Assembly (NCBI RefSeq): GCF_932274485.2
Contig: NC_065882.2
Coordinates: forward strand, 77,402,767-77,466,766
DNA length: 64,000 nucleotides
Direction: 5' to 3'
DNA from: Patella vulgata
Lineage: Eukaryota; Mollusca; Gastropoda; Patellidae
Position numbers and translations under genes: made by a program. The notes below the pieces were generated by a model, which was not told where the DNA came from, did no database searches, and saw only the letters and a list, made by a program, of their open reading frames with translations. Numbering within the stretch: position 1 is the stretch's first letter; each line of letters opens with the position of its first letter. Shown piece after piece: positions 18,541 to 29,699 of the stretch.

Positions 18541-21141
18541 GTTTATCTGTTAGATATATATGATCAAGAGGATCTAATATACCACGATAATAAGCATCAA
18601 AAGATTCTGATTCTGTAGACGAAAAATGATTTTTCCAGTCTCCAATTTGTCCTGAAAGAAACACAAGAAATTATAAGCGGTTGCTCTTTCGAAGAAATGA
18701 AATGAAATGATATGGGGCTCAACGCCCTACTGTTCCGGACCGAAGCTTTTCAAAGAAAGCAGGGGACTATTTAAATAGCTTCGTTCATCCGTCGTTCCGA
18801 CGCATTTTTTTGGGACTCAACAACTCTTCTTTTAATTGAGCTAGAAGGTTCAAACTTGGTTTAACTGTTCATTAGGCAAATGTCTTAACTGAATTCGATG
18901 ATGGTCATTGTCTGGTTAGGCGACGAGAGAACAAGTAATTTGATTTGACAATGGGTTGGGTCACGATAACTTTGATACTAATTAAACTAAAGTTGGTGTC
19001 TTGACTGAGTTCGACAATGAACATTGTTTACTCAGGTTAAGCACTAGTGAGGAATTTTATTGGTCGGTCGAGACGTTGGAAGACATTAAATTAACCTGGC
19101 GTAGATGCCCATTCGGTGAATGCCGTCTTCAGTAGCCTAGCCGGAGTAGAACAGTAGGACGTTAAACCTCATTTCATTTCATTTCATTTCAATCTGTGAA
19201 TGTCTTTGACTAAGTTCAATGATTAGTGTTTCCGCTAAGACTAAGTAGAGGTAAGCAGTTTGATTAGATGAATGTTTGGGGCACAGCCTTGTGCACGAGA
19301 TTCAGGTGAACCGTATTACTATTACTAAAAAAAGTCACTATAGAACCTAACAGAAGAAACATTTCCAGTTACATGTGACGCCCAAACGCACCAATAGCTA
19401 CCGCATGGAATGCAGGTGATGCTTGGGATCATCATGGGGGTCCAACCCAAGATTTGCACGACTCTGACTTTGAATGTTACAGTCATTGTGGCATTGAATT
19501 CCAGGGTGGAAACATCAGTTTAATTGTTTTAGTGACCAGAAAACAAATTTTGATATGCGTCGGCTTACCCAAAATGAAAGGTTACGTGCCCTTGGCATGC
19601 TACAGATCGGCACAACACAGGCGGTTGTGGCGCGGACGATGAATGTTTCTCCGTCTGTCATAAGCAGGCTATGGTCCAGATACCGTGAAACACAATCTGT
19701 ACAGGACAGACCACGCTCAGGTCGACCAAGGGCGACAACTCAAGCCCAGGATCGATTTATCCGTACCTTGGCCTTGAGAAATCGTGTCATCACAGCAAAT
19801 CAGATCAGCGCTCGTCTTCAAACAGACACTGGTGTGAGAGTGAGTGGCCAGACGATTCGGAATCGACTGCATAGGGGTCACCTTCGCGCCCGACGTCCTC
19901 GCGTGATCCCTTGTTTGAGAGATCATCACATTCAGGCAAGACGTCGTTGGTGTAGGGATCGTCAACACTGGGATAATCGACGCTGGAGCAATGTGATGTT
20001 TTCAGATGAGTCAAGGTTCATTGTTGATTTTTTGGACAGACGTAGGAGGGTGTGGCGTCGTCGAAACGAGCGCTTCCAAGACGTTAACGTCATCAGACAT
20101 GATCGATTTGGGGGTGGTTCTGTTATGGTGTGGGGAGGCATCACTGTTGCTGGAAGAACGGCTTTACATGTTGTTGCAGGGCGTGTTACAGGCCAGTACT
20201 ACCGGGACAACATCTTGGCAGTCCATGTTGTGCCGTTCGCACGACGTCATGGCCGCCGTTTCATCTTCCAGGATGACAACGCAAGATGTCACAGGGCCAG
20301 GATCGTTACAGGTTACCTCCAACAACAGAACATCACCACATTACCTTGGCCAGCACTGAGTCCCGACCTCTCCCCCATCGAGCATGTCTGGGACATGCTT
20401 GGACAGAGGTTACGTCAACGTCAACAACGTCCTGCCAATGTCCAAGAACTTGCTGCTGCGTTGCAACAGGAATGGAACAATCTGGACCAAAATGACCTTA
20501 GACGTCTCATTAGGAGTATGCCACGTCGGATCAATGCTTGTTTGGCAAACAGAGGAGGATTTACCCGTTACTGACTTGGTTGTGATGCTGTGGTAACTTT
20601 GCTGTTTGACCCCGGGTATCATTTTACCCTTATAATGGTCAGTCTGTGCCTTACTTAGTCTAACGATCATTTGGAATAAATCGATGAATGTGAACTTCAT
20701 TTCATTTTGTCATTTGTTTCTTCGTCAGTTTCATTAGGTGACTTTAATAACACTTAAAAATCAAATATCCCCTACTTTTTTTGAATAGTATATTATTGGT
20801 GAAAGCTAATTGTAGACCGGTTGGGGAGATTTAGTCCCCTTTATATAAATGGGTATTTGGGGGAATACTAACCGTAACTCTAACCCTTTTAAGAGTGGGG
20901 AGGTGGAATGGTTAGCGCTTGCCCGCTGTATCATAAGGTCTGTCATTGAATTAACCGGCGTGGTTTCGAATCCCCGGTTGCACGTGACAAGGAGTAGGGT
21001 CGCCAGTCCACCTTCGTGGTTTTTCTCCAGGTCCCCCGGCTTCCTCCCACCCGCACGCACAAGCGAATTATGGGAATAAAATTGAACCATGTGTTAGTCC
21101 CGAAATGACCTAGTGTGTGTCTAGTGGACGTTAAACCCATC

Positions 21142-21185
<44 letters not shown>

Positions 21186-24100
21186 CCTTTTAAGAGGGAT
21201 AAAAGTTAAACTGGACCCAAGTTCAGGCTTCTAAAAAGGCTTAGGGTTAGTATTCTCCCAAATACTCATTTATATAAAGCGGCCATTGTGGAATAAACCT
21301 ACTAAAGTACTAAGTTCTATATTATGTATTTTGTAGGCCCCCTATTGTGCCAAGCTAAACCGCGACACAGTGAATTAAATATCTGATTTGTCGTATTTAC
21401 CTTTTCTATACATTGCTTCTTTCCCACTTTTATACATAGATATAAACCAGTGCGTAAGCGATTCCTTCTGTTGTTTCATTTTTGGAAAGTCGGTTGCCTT
21501 GGCAATGTCTTGACACGTCTTTTCTGGACATTCAATATCCAGAAAATCGGCTATCTTTTTAATCTCCTCAGCTGGTCTCTGAAAGACAGAGGAAGTCCTA
21601 ATAAACCAGGACACATCAAAGATTAATTACCACAGATGATCTACGTTTACCGATTCCAGATGCTGGATGCCTTTGTTATTGTTGAGAAATGCTAGTATGG
21701 GACCAAATTTACTGAAGCCAGATGATCCAAATTTACCAAGTCCAAGTCCAGATGATGGATGTATTTGAATACAGACTATAAATAGATTGGTCGCGTGTAT
21801 AATAACAATAATAAGTTTTATAATCATAGAACTTGGCAGATATACAAATATTCTAATTGGGTATTGCACGTCTTTTAAGTGCTGTTAAACAGAAATCAAA
21901 ACCTATCCTCTACCCCATTTCGCCACGGAACGTAAAATTGAGGTTCCGATGACCCTGTACGTGTATCATGGTGATGGACCTTTTCTAAAAAAACAATTGA
22001 TACGAAACTGGCGAACACTTACCGTTTTCAAGTCTTCATACCTAACTGTATGTATGGGGTAGTTTGGATTTTCACATTTAAATTTCTTCCAATGAAAAAA
22101 ATGTCTATCCCACGAGTTCATGACGACTATAAAAATAAAAGACAAACATACAAAGGGGCTGAATTGTCAATCATTTGGGTCATCATGTAGTTATGAGCAG
22201 GTGATGATGGTTGTATAATCGATGCTTACCAGGAATAATTGATGACAAAGTAGTCGTTAACCGACAAGGCGGATGAAACACTGGCGGAATACTCCGAGAA
22301 ATGAATCCTGAAGTGTCTAAATGGCAGATGATATTGGATCTTTGAAGTGTACTGGTTTGAGGGATGATCAGGGAAGCTTTGCCCGGACCTTCGTGAAAGA
22401 TACGGCTCCCAGGACACTTAAGGTTGTATCTATCCTTAGGAGGATACATCCTTACATACAGACAGTGCGACACGCCATGATAATGGTCTGCGCCTATTCA
22501 GGCGCGGATCCCCCCTGCTCAGGCTTGAAAATTTGAAGGGTCCGAGAAACTTAAATCTAAAAGCCTGAATCTGAACCAAAAATTGCGAGTTCGTATACAT
22601 TGAGTTGAGTCATGACTTTCATTCCATTGTGGGCAAAAACAAATAGTCACATACAGCTCTGGCAATTAGCCAAAAATGTCGACAGCATAAATTGCCGTCG
22701 GGACCAATTGACCCCACGGCAAATCGCCTATTGACGACGGCAATATTTTAATACCGTACTGTATGAAGATATAAGTTTATTGAAATTTAAAGAGTTTTAT
22801 TAACGCTGTTCGCCTGTTGACGTTGATTATTGTTGTGTTTGCTTTTTAATTTTATCGGCAGCGTTGATAAGAAAAAAAACCCCTGGTCATTTATTTTATC
22901 AAATTGAAAAAAAAATAAAAAAATATGTTAGCGGAATTTATAAGATTTTTTAAAAATTTGATACATAACATATTCACCGCTTATGTTTTATTATTATTAT
23001 TATTTAAATATGGGTTCCCAGAAAAGTATTTATCGGGTGGTTATTTCCAATAAAAGTATGGCAATTTTGATATATATGGAAAGTAGAGATATCCAATCTT
23101 ACTAGAAAAATTCTGGATTCACCGAAAAACACTCATGGAGCGTATACAGGACAAAAATGTAAGGGTTCCCCTAATCAACAGCCCGACGATTAGGAACTTC
23201 TGCACGCGTGATGTCAAAGGTCACAAGCGAACATTGAGCGCTTGATGTACAAGTTGATAAACTTTATGAAGAGTTAGACGTACAATACTTTCTGGGATAA
23301 AAATGACGGAAAAAGACGCGGGTAGTGGATAATCCGAGAATTTAATTAGGATTCGATATTTGTAATAAATAGTAAGCGATTAAAGACAACATCATCTTAT
23401 GTATGCAATGAATTCTCCTCTGACTCCCAAGACGTGACGTAAACATGACCTGGTTTGATCGAATTTTAATAGCAGGGCATTCCTTCGCAATTACAATGCT
23501 TGAGAAGGATTTGAAGCATAATTATGACAAATTAATTCGTTTGAATATGTTTTTGGTCCATATATACCATTAAATCATCCAGTTTGTACGCGGGAACCCA
23601 TCTTTAATTATTATTATTATTATTATTATTATCATTATTATACCTGAAGAGAATGTCTTATTAGGTGAACTTGGAACATACCTTTACCGCGAAACAGTGG
23701 AAGGTAGGCCTACTACAGCGATCGAGAGTGCAGGTAAAATACTTCCGACAGGTCGTCATTCGTAAGACTTTTTTATACGCGCATTTAAAACAATTGCTGC
23801 GTGAGACGTTACCCCACGTGTGTTTAAAATCGGGTAATTAGAGATTAACAATAAACTAAATTCATCATCAATCGATTTATTTAATTAGCCTAATTGTGAA
23901 GGATCCTAACCGTCGAATTCCCTTCCTTTCGTTTCTCCTTTCTTGTTCTCCTTTCGTTTCTCCCTTTTCTCGTACACCAAGCAACTATTGCAAGCTATAT
24001 TATTTATTTTTATGCGCTGAAAGTAAAAACAATAAACCAAGTCTATAGACTTTTCGTCTGTGAAAGTTTGTGCTCTGGAAAACCCCGACCAACTTTCCTA

Positions 24101-25389
24101 TACTTAAATGGACTGGTTACTCTAATAGTAAATTGATACTGCTAATAAAGCTTGTTAAGAACAACCATAATATGGTATCTGAAGAGATTTTGTTCCTCAC
24201 CTGTGAAGGGAGCATTCCCCATCGACATTTTATGCGATTTTATTGGCGATTTTTAGACCTGGAATTTTGGAATTTACCTTCCGGAAATACGTCAGAATGC
24301 ACCAAATTGAATCTAATTTACCAAATTTTTCTGGGGGAGGGCCCCCCGACCCCCCTTTAGAACGTTTAGCGCCTTCGGCGCTCGCGGCGCTCCGGCGGTA
24401 GGGTACGCCCACCGCAATTAATTAAGCAATTATCCAACCGAGACCTCCCCCCCACTGCAAAAAATCCAGGATCCGCGCCTCCTATTGTGTGTGTGTGGTG
24501 GGGTGGCGTTGGTAGGGCGAGAAGTAAAAATAATTGCTGGCACTGTAAGAGTGAGAACAAGATTGAGGTGATGAAAGTTGCTCAAAACATCCAAAGCAAA
24601 GATTCAGTGATTGGAAGAGCTTTGGTCGGGGTAACACGGAAACTGTCGGGAACTGTAACTGCATGATCTCATGATTAACCACCACAAAGAACCTGCGATT
24701 GCTCCATGGTCCATGATATAAAAAACTGAAGTAATCCCACTCACCATCACCTCTTTTGAATAAGGAAATGAAGTCGTTAAAGGAACCTTCATACTCGTAT
24801 TCTTTTATTTCTCGCAGGAGGTAAAAATCAGAAACACATACATCTTTTGGATTTCTTATCAGTAGAATTACTTTACATTTCAAATCTGTCAGATTACGTG
24901 GTAATTCGGCAGGGTAGCGATGTGTACATAGAGTTCTTGGTGATGGCATCTGATCCACCATTGCTGGACTCACTGCTTCCATATGAGTTGATTCCATAGC
25001 ACTGAGCATTAGCTCAGTTTGTCCACTGCGTAGCATAGACACAATTTCATACACCCAATGAAGTCCTGTACATAAAAAATGAAAATAACGATAACATGCC
25101 ACTGGTTGAAGACAAAGATATTTCTGAAACTTGAAACCTGGATGAAACGCCGTCTATATGACAATAACCAAAAGAAAGACACTTTAGCTTATTGTTTTAA
25201 TTATTCAAAAGAAGATATTTCACCTGACTTGAGATACTCCACTATAAATACGTCATCAACTCTTGCTTTTATGTCACACATACCACACCATTTGCCAGCC
25301 AAATCTTTACTGATCAATCTGTCACCAATCTTCATTAGTTTCATTACATTGCCACCTCCATCTATAGTTTTAACTGGCTTGGCTTCCAT
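18518..25389 (-). CDS. Cytosolic sulfotransferase (SULT), complete five-exon gene; copy 2
   Basis: Exons 25389-25224, 25065-24745, 22126-22023, 21578-21401 and 18651-18518 join in frame (903 nt, 300 aa), with GT-AG introns of 158, 2618, 444 and 2749 bp. Normal SULT length is about 290-300 aa. Seen in order: N-terminal exon ending DVFIVEYLKS; PAPS 5'-phosphosulfate loop, read across the junction as EYLKSGLHW where most family members have YPKSGTTW; catalytic-type histidine in CTHRYPAELP; 3'-phosphate motif LLIRNPKDVCVSDFY; NSWDRHFFHWKK and VRYEDL; and finally RKGQIGDWKNHF. The PAPS lysine, histidine, arginine and serine positions are kept. The ATG at 25389 is the first in frame, in context ACAATGG. 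Intron 2 holds a 2-kb TIR element; intron 4 holds a Tc1 element and a foldback with a SINE. Substrate unknown. Confidence 0.85.
18698..18745 (-). mobile_element. SINE-B fragment in SULT intron 4
   Basis: GAAATGAAATGATATGGGGC then CAACGCCCTACTGTTC; the same fragment is at the matching place in copy 3 (44306-44345), so it predates the duplication. Confidence 0.6.
19107..19191 (+). mobile_element. SINE-B tail fragment
   Basis: GCCGTCTTCAGTAGCC, AGAACAGTAGGACGTTAAAC and an ATTTC run. The matching place in copy 3 (45275-45345) has it too. Confidence 0.7.
19319..20788 (+). mobile_element. Tc1-type DNA transposon, apparently whole
   Basis: Short diverged inverted ends (CTATTACTAAAAAAAGT on the left, CTATTCAAAAAAAGT complemented on the right, with further imperfect matches around AGTCAC and GAAGAAAC). 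Flanked by TA (19317-19318, 20789-20790). One open transposase frame is inside. Absent from the matching point of SULT copy 3 (about 45465). Confidence 0.85.
19555..20574 (+). CDS. Tc1-family transposase (339 aa)
   Basis: Cuts and pastes its element at TA sites. The N-terminal third carries a paired-type helix-turn-helix region (ERLRALGMLQIGTTQAVVA) and a GRPR motif. The catalytic DDE residues are in FSDESRF, QDDNARCH and SPIEHVWD, with 34 residues between the second D and the E, i.e. DD34E, the Tc1 signature. Length fits the usual 335-350 aa and the frame is uninterrupted. The longest ATG start is used. A CATTTCATTTTG stretch follows the stop by about 120 bp. It lies in SULT intron 4 on the opposite strand to that gene. 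Confidence 0.93.
   Translation: MRRLTQNERLRALGMLQIGTTQAVVARTMNVSPSVISRLWSRYRETQSVQDRPRSGRPRATTQAQDRFIRTLALRNRVITANQISARLQTDTGVRVSGQTIRNRLHRGHLRARRPRVIPCLRDHHIQARRRWCRDRQHWDNRRWSNVMFSDESRFIVDFLDRRRRVWRRRNERFQDVNVIRHDRFGGGSVMVWGGITVAGRTALHVVAGRVTGQYYRDNILAVHVVPFARRHGRRFIFQDDNARCHRARIVTGYLQQQNITTLPWPALSPDLSPIEHVWDMLGQRLRQRQQRPANVQELAAALQQEWNNLDQNDLRRLIRSMPRRINACLANRGGFTRY
20838..21281. mobile_element. Foldback MITE with a SINE-A in its loop
   Basis: The left arm TATATAAATGGGTATTTGGG continues to ATACTAACC. The right arm, complemented, reads TATATAAATGAGTATTTGGG and ATACTAACCCTAA. The SINE-A sits in the middle. Absent from SULT copy 3. Confidence 0.75.
20893..21180 (+). mobile_element. SINE-A
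   Basis: Diverged head (GAATGGTTAGCGCTTGCC), B box GGTTTCGAATCCCC, long TCTC tail; target duplication CCCTTTTAAGAG on both sides. Confidence 0.85.
22500..24480. mobile_element. Terminal-inverted-repeat DNA element, about 2 kb, no transposase seen
   Basis: Begins AGGCGCGGATCC and ends with its exact complement GGATCCGCGCCT. CCTATT occurs just outside both ends (one base off on the left). A GC-rich segment lies at about 24330-24450. No long open frame with transposase motifs inside. It lies in SULT intron 2, and homology to SULT copy 3 stops at its left edge. Confidence 0.7.
23605..23642 (+). repeat. (ATT)n microsatellite
   Basis: About a dozen ATT triplets with one interruption. Confidence 0.9.
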
Positions 25390-25777
25390 TGTGGTATTAT
25401 ATAACCCTCCTTGGGGAACAAATGTGGAAATTTCTGCTTAATAAAAGAAGGCAGGAGATTTACATGTCTGGTAGTTATGTAACTCGGGTTACAACTAGCA
25501 TCAATAGTGAAGTATATGCAACGTGCCTGGCTATTGTTTTTTTGCTTAAAGAATGACCCCAAGACTTCACTGTGTAGCTGTTGGTAGCACTTTGTTTAAG
25601 TATTTAAATCAGTCGTCAAGAATTTATTGACCAATGACTCTGCATAAAATGTAGCTAAATAATTAAGCCTTTCGGAAATGATCACTAGAATTGGTGAGGA
25701 ATTTCTGTGTTTAAATGTAAGAGCGACTTGACGGTAGATAATCTCTCGGCTTGGATTCAGGTGGATTAAAACTAGGT

Positions 25778-25840
25778 CCCGTCTTCATTAACCTAGTCGA
25801 GACAGAACAGTAGGACGTTAAACCCTATTTCATTCATTTT
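25778..25840 (+). mobile_element. SINE-B tail fragment
   Basis: GTCTTCATTAACCTAG, then ACAGTAGGACGTTAAACCC and ATTTC; upstream of SULT copy 2. Confidence 0.65.
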
Positions 25841-25950
25841 AAACAAGGCGTGGATCGATGAAATTTCAATTTATCATAACTTTGTAAATAGGCTACTGAA
25901 CGGAATTGAACCATAATTGAACTGACACAGATGACGCATCGATCTTTTAA

Positions 25951-26240
25951 AGATACATTATGGGAGATTGGATAAAGAGCTGGCAGTTCTCACTATAATA
26001 GTTAAAAACTAGATAATGTAAAGGGAATTTGCTGACAATTTCAAATTGATCCACCCTGAACCGACAATTTGGCATTGAAATTTGGGCCTAGCTTCGATCG
26101 TCATTACTAAAGTCGGTACGATATAAAACATTGTCTCGATTATCCATTATTTGATTTAATCATGAATGAGAGTTGAGCAGGAGACCGGATTACAATCAAA
26201 TAAATATCGCAGGCTAGCGATGACATCGAGAGTTGATTAT
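25951..26240 (+). mobile_element. TTAA MITE family 1, 3'-truncated
   Basis: Starts after TTAA 25947-25950 with AGATACATTATGGGAG; the other end is lost after GAGAGTTGATTATGA. Confidence 0.7.
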
Positions 26241-26288
26241 GATACATATTCAAGCAGAGGCCTGCATAGTATGGATTAAATCTTGTGG

Positions 26289-26567
26289 GGGGGGGGGGGG
26301 TGAATGGTTAGCACGTGCGTGCTGTATCATAAGGCCTGTCATTGAGTCAACTGGCGTGGTTTCAAATCCCCGGTTGTACGTGACAAGGAGTAGGGTCGCC
26401 TGTCCAACCTCGTGGGTTTTCTCCGGGTCCTCCGGTTTCCTCCCACTGCTAAAGACCCTAACGCACAAGCGAATTATTGAAATAAAATTAAACCATATGT
26501 TAGTCCCGAAATGACCTAGTTTGTGTCGAGTGGACGTTAAACCCCATTTCTCTCTCTCTCTCTCTCC
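26289..26567 (+). mobile_element. SINE-A with poly-G start
   Basis: G run, GAATGGTTAGCACGTGCG, B box GGTTTCAAATCCCC, central block and TCTC tail. Exact target duplication AAATCTTGTGG (26278-26288, 26568-26578). Confidence 0.9.
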
Positions 26568-26986
26568 AAATCTTGTGGATAAATTCGCAAGAGATGTGAA
26601 CAGTATGGAGAATACCTCAAAGGAAGAAATAATAAGTAATATTTATCCAAAGGGGTAAATAGTATTTACGGTGATTGACAGAAGGGAGCTAACTCTCATG
26701 TATCAGAGGGCGCTTCATTTCATTGCTGGTTGGTAATAACACATGTCAGTGAGTAATAATTATTGAGAGGTGATATTTTCCAATTATGCTTACCTTCGCG
26801 GTTGTTTTTGCGCCTTCCACGGCTATGCCAGTATCGGCATCTTGTTAGGGCCTTCTGTTATTTAATCTCGAGCAAAGCAGTGATTTTGGACCGCTCCTCA
26901 ACGGAATTGATAGCAGTGTCCTTTTCCCGCCAAATAACCATGGCGTATTAGTACTGTTGTTAGTAGCACAACGCCACACTTTGACT

Positions 26987-27598
26987 ATGCCTAGGGTATT
27001 AATTTTAGGCACATCTCACGTATATTGGATGGATAACTATATAAAGGATAACCCCCAGAACACTCGATTCAACCTAAACCATGTAGGCGGCGAGGTTCGA
27101 ACACATATCTTTGGCATAAGGGGCGGTCGGGTCAATAAGGTCACCCACTGTCGTGAATGGGAAGCCGCAATCGTGCGTACAAGGCCTATACATTTAATTG
27201 TCCAGTTTGGCAGTAATGATATTGATACTCATCGTATGAATGAGGACGCACTTGATCAAGTACAACAAAAAATTAGTTTACTGCTAAATACATGGCGCAC
27301 CAGGTATCACCTTCGACACATCACTTTTTGTCAAGTTATGCCCCGTCTTAGAACTAGACATTTTCAGTCAGCAAACGATTATAACTTAATGGCAAAACAG
27401 CTGACTATACGTATGGAAGTGTTGCATGAAACAGATCCGAGTTTTTCGGTTTGTTTCTTCCGTGGCATACCTTGGCTTTCCCCTCCCCCCTTTTTGTTCT
27501 ACAAGCCCTCAACAGACGGTGTTCACCTTAGTTCTCTTGGTAACAAGAGTTACTATAGAAATATCAGGGGTGCAATTATTCGCATGTTACGCCATTAA
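26987..27598 (+). CDS. SGNH/GDSL-type hydrolase frame of the DIRS-like element
   Basis: About 203 aa from this ATG; another in-frame ATG lies 30 bases upstream. Family blocks: VLILGTSHVYWM (block I serine region), IVQFGSNDI (the G-x-N-D block) and STDGVHLS (D-x-x-H). Such domains act as esterases; in retroelements their role is unproven. Confidence 0.7.
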   Translation: MPRVLILGTSHVYWMDNYIKDNPQNTRFNLNHVGGEVRTHIFGIRGGRVNKVTHCREWEAAIVRTRPIHLIVQFGSNDIDTHRMNEDALDQVQQKISLLLNTWRTRYHLRHITFCQVMPRLRTRHFQSANDYNLMAKQLTIRMEVLHETDPSFSVCFFRGIPWLSPPPFLFYKPSTDGVHLSSLGNKSYYRNIRGAIIRMLRH

Positions 27599-27739
27599 TG
27601 CAGGTAAGGACTAATCTTGTACATTTTTCTAATATTCGTATCTGGATGTTAGATATTTAATTGCATTGTATGAAGGTGTTTTAACGATGGCATAGGGACG
27701 TTCACTGACTTATTTTACTGACATGTGTTTTTACCCATA

Positions 27740-28390
27740 TGAGGCCTTCAATCAAGGGTCTTATTGATGGCATAGGTGCCTACAATAATGTTGTTGGCAG
27801 AGGTGCTTGCCAATTGCAATGAATGGTTTTATCGAGGGCATAGGTGCCTTTCAAGAATGGTTTTATTGATGGCATAGGTGCCTTCAATGAATGTTTTATG
27901 AATGGCATAGGTGCCGTCAATGATTTGGGCATAGTTGCCGTCAATAAATGTTTTAGTGCGGGCATATGTGCCTTTAATGATTTTGGCATAGGTGCCTTCA
28001 ATGAATGTTTTATTAATGGCATAGGTGCCTTTAAGGATTTTGGCATAGGTTCCGTCAATGAATGTTTTAGTGTGGGCATATGTGCCTTCAATGATTTTGG
28101 CATAGGTGCCTTTAATGAATGTTTTATGATTTTGGCATAGGTGCCTTTAAGGATTTTGGCATAGGTGCCTTTAATGAATGTTTTATGAATGGCATAGGTG
28201 CCTTCAATGGATGTGTTTTTAATGGCATAGGTGCCTTCAATGGATGTGTTTACTGAGGGCTTTAAGGCCCTCAAGGATTGATTTTACTATGGGCATAAAG
28301 GCCGTCAAGGAATTATTTTACTGTGGCTTTCTATGATGTTTTACTTTGGCACAGGTGCCTTCAACGAGTGTCTACCGATGGCATAAGTGT
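27740..28390 (+). repeat. Minisatellite inside the DIRS-like element, unit about 35-40 bp
   Basis: About 15 units built from GGCATAGGTGCCTTCAATGA and ATGTTTTAT. It is translatable in several frames only because of its periodicity. It lies between the hydrolase and gag-like frames. Confidence 0.9.
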
Positions 28391-28507
28391 CATCAAAAGA
28401 AATTAGAGGGGAACTAGCCCTAATACACTGATCTGTGGTTAGCCCCCCCCCCTTTTTTTTAGCCAAATTAACAATATTACACATATATATTTTGTAGGTT
28501 CAACATC

Positions 28508-29314
28508 ATGGAGCCAGCAAAGCAGTCACAACGTTTAAAGGACAAACAGAGGCAATCTCATGTTCAAACTGCCAGGAAATCTAGAATTCCGATTAAGCGC
28601 TCTAGGCCTTCCCCGAGTACACGTTTCGGCTCTGCCAAGCGCTGTCGTTCAATGCCTTCCGCAACCACAGTTACTAGTATGGGTGCCCCTACTCCGATGG
28701 CCTTGTCATCAGCCACCCAGTCAGTGCAACAAGCCGTAACAGAAACATCTCATCATTTTCACGTATCCACAGCTCCTATTTCAAGTACCAGTGCCAGTTC
28801 AAGGAGGTCGCCATCCTTCAACCCTGCTATCACAGAATCATCATCTCATCCTGGTCAAGTTTCCACCGCTCCTACTGCAAGTACACATACTGTTCAAGTT
28901 TCCACCGCTCCTACTGCAAGTACACATACACCAGATTCTCGGGCCAGTTCGACAATGCCGCCATCTATCACCTCACCACCACAGGAATCAACTTCACATC
29001 TCCAGACTCTGATTCAGGAAGCCATATCTAGTGCGATTCCAACAATCACTCAAGCAGTTTTGGCAGCTATTAATGAAACCCATACTGAGCCTTCTCCAAA
29101 TCAGCTTCCTCCGGGTGGAGTTACCGAAGGTACGTTATATTATCCCAGTCCCTCCATTACTCCATTTCCCTTAGCCGCCACTAATGAACACCACCCCTTA
29201 CCACAACTCAGTACCCAGCATAATGCCTTAGTAACTGCAGCCCAACCTTTGTCTTTGGCTATTGACTCTAAAATAAAAGGTAAAATTTGGGCCAATGAAT
29301 TTATTGAGCTGTAG
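28508..29314 (+). CDS. Gag-like frame of the DIRS-like element
   Basis: 268 aa, basic at the start and then S/T/P-rich with a short internal direct repeat (VSTAPTAST). The position before the polymerase suggests a gag-type protein; there is no zinc knuckle in it. Confidence 0.5.
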   Translation: MEPAKQSQRLKDKQRQSHVQTARKSRIPIKRSRPSPSTRFGSAKRCRSMPSATTVTSMGAPTPMALSSATQSVQQAVTETSHHFHVSTAPISSTSASSRRSPSFNPAITESSSHPGQVSTAPTASTHTVQVSTAPTASTHTPDSRASSTMPPSITSPPQESTSHLQTLIQEAISSAIPTITQAVLAAINETHTEPSPNQLPPGGVTEGTLYYPSPSITPFPLAATNEHHPLPQLSTQHNALVTAAQPLSLAIDSKIKGKIWANEFIEL

Positions 29315-29699
29315 CAGTTATTAACACCTAATTCTCCCAAAAATCGCTTTATTGTTCAGGAAAATTCGAATATTCAATTTATGCTGTGTAAGGAGGAAGT
29401 TCCATCCAAGATGGAGAACATCAATCATTGGCTGAAAGCCATGTACATATTTGTCAGTAACTATACCGAGAAATTTACAAGGGAGACACCCCATTTGATG
29501 AAATACATTACCACAATTCAGGAGTTGACCAACCAGGCTGGCGAGGCTGCAGCCCTCGAGTATGACACAAAGTTTCGCCTCTGGCGCCAGTCTACACTGT
29601 TCCCATGGCAGTGTATTAATATGGAACTCTATCATAGAGCTTTGACAGCGGGGATGTTTCGTAAATTGCAAAGGGTTGCCCCCCAGCCTTCGTTTTTTG

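Noticed and set aside
24482-24744. Continuation of the SULT exon 2 frame beyond GTGAGT
   Set aside because: The donor GATG/GTGAGT and the matching phase of exon 3 (NSWD) show that this part is intron.
27780-28274. Repetitive proteins from 27.8-28.3 kb on both strands
   Set aside because: Arises from minisatellite periodicity inside the DIRS-like element; open in several frames at once.
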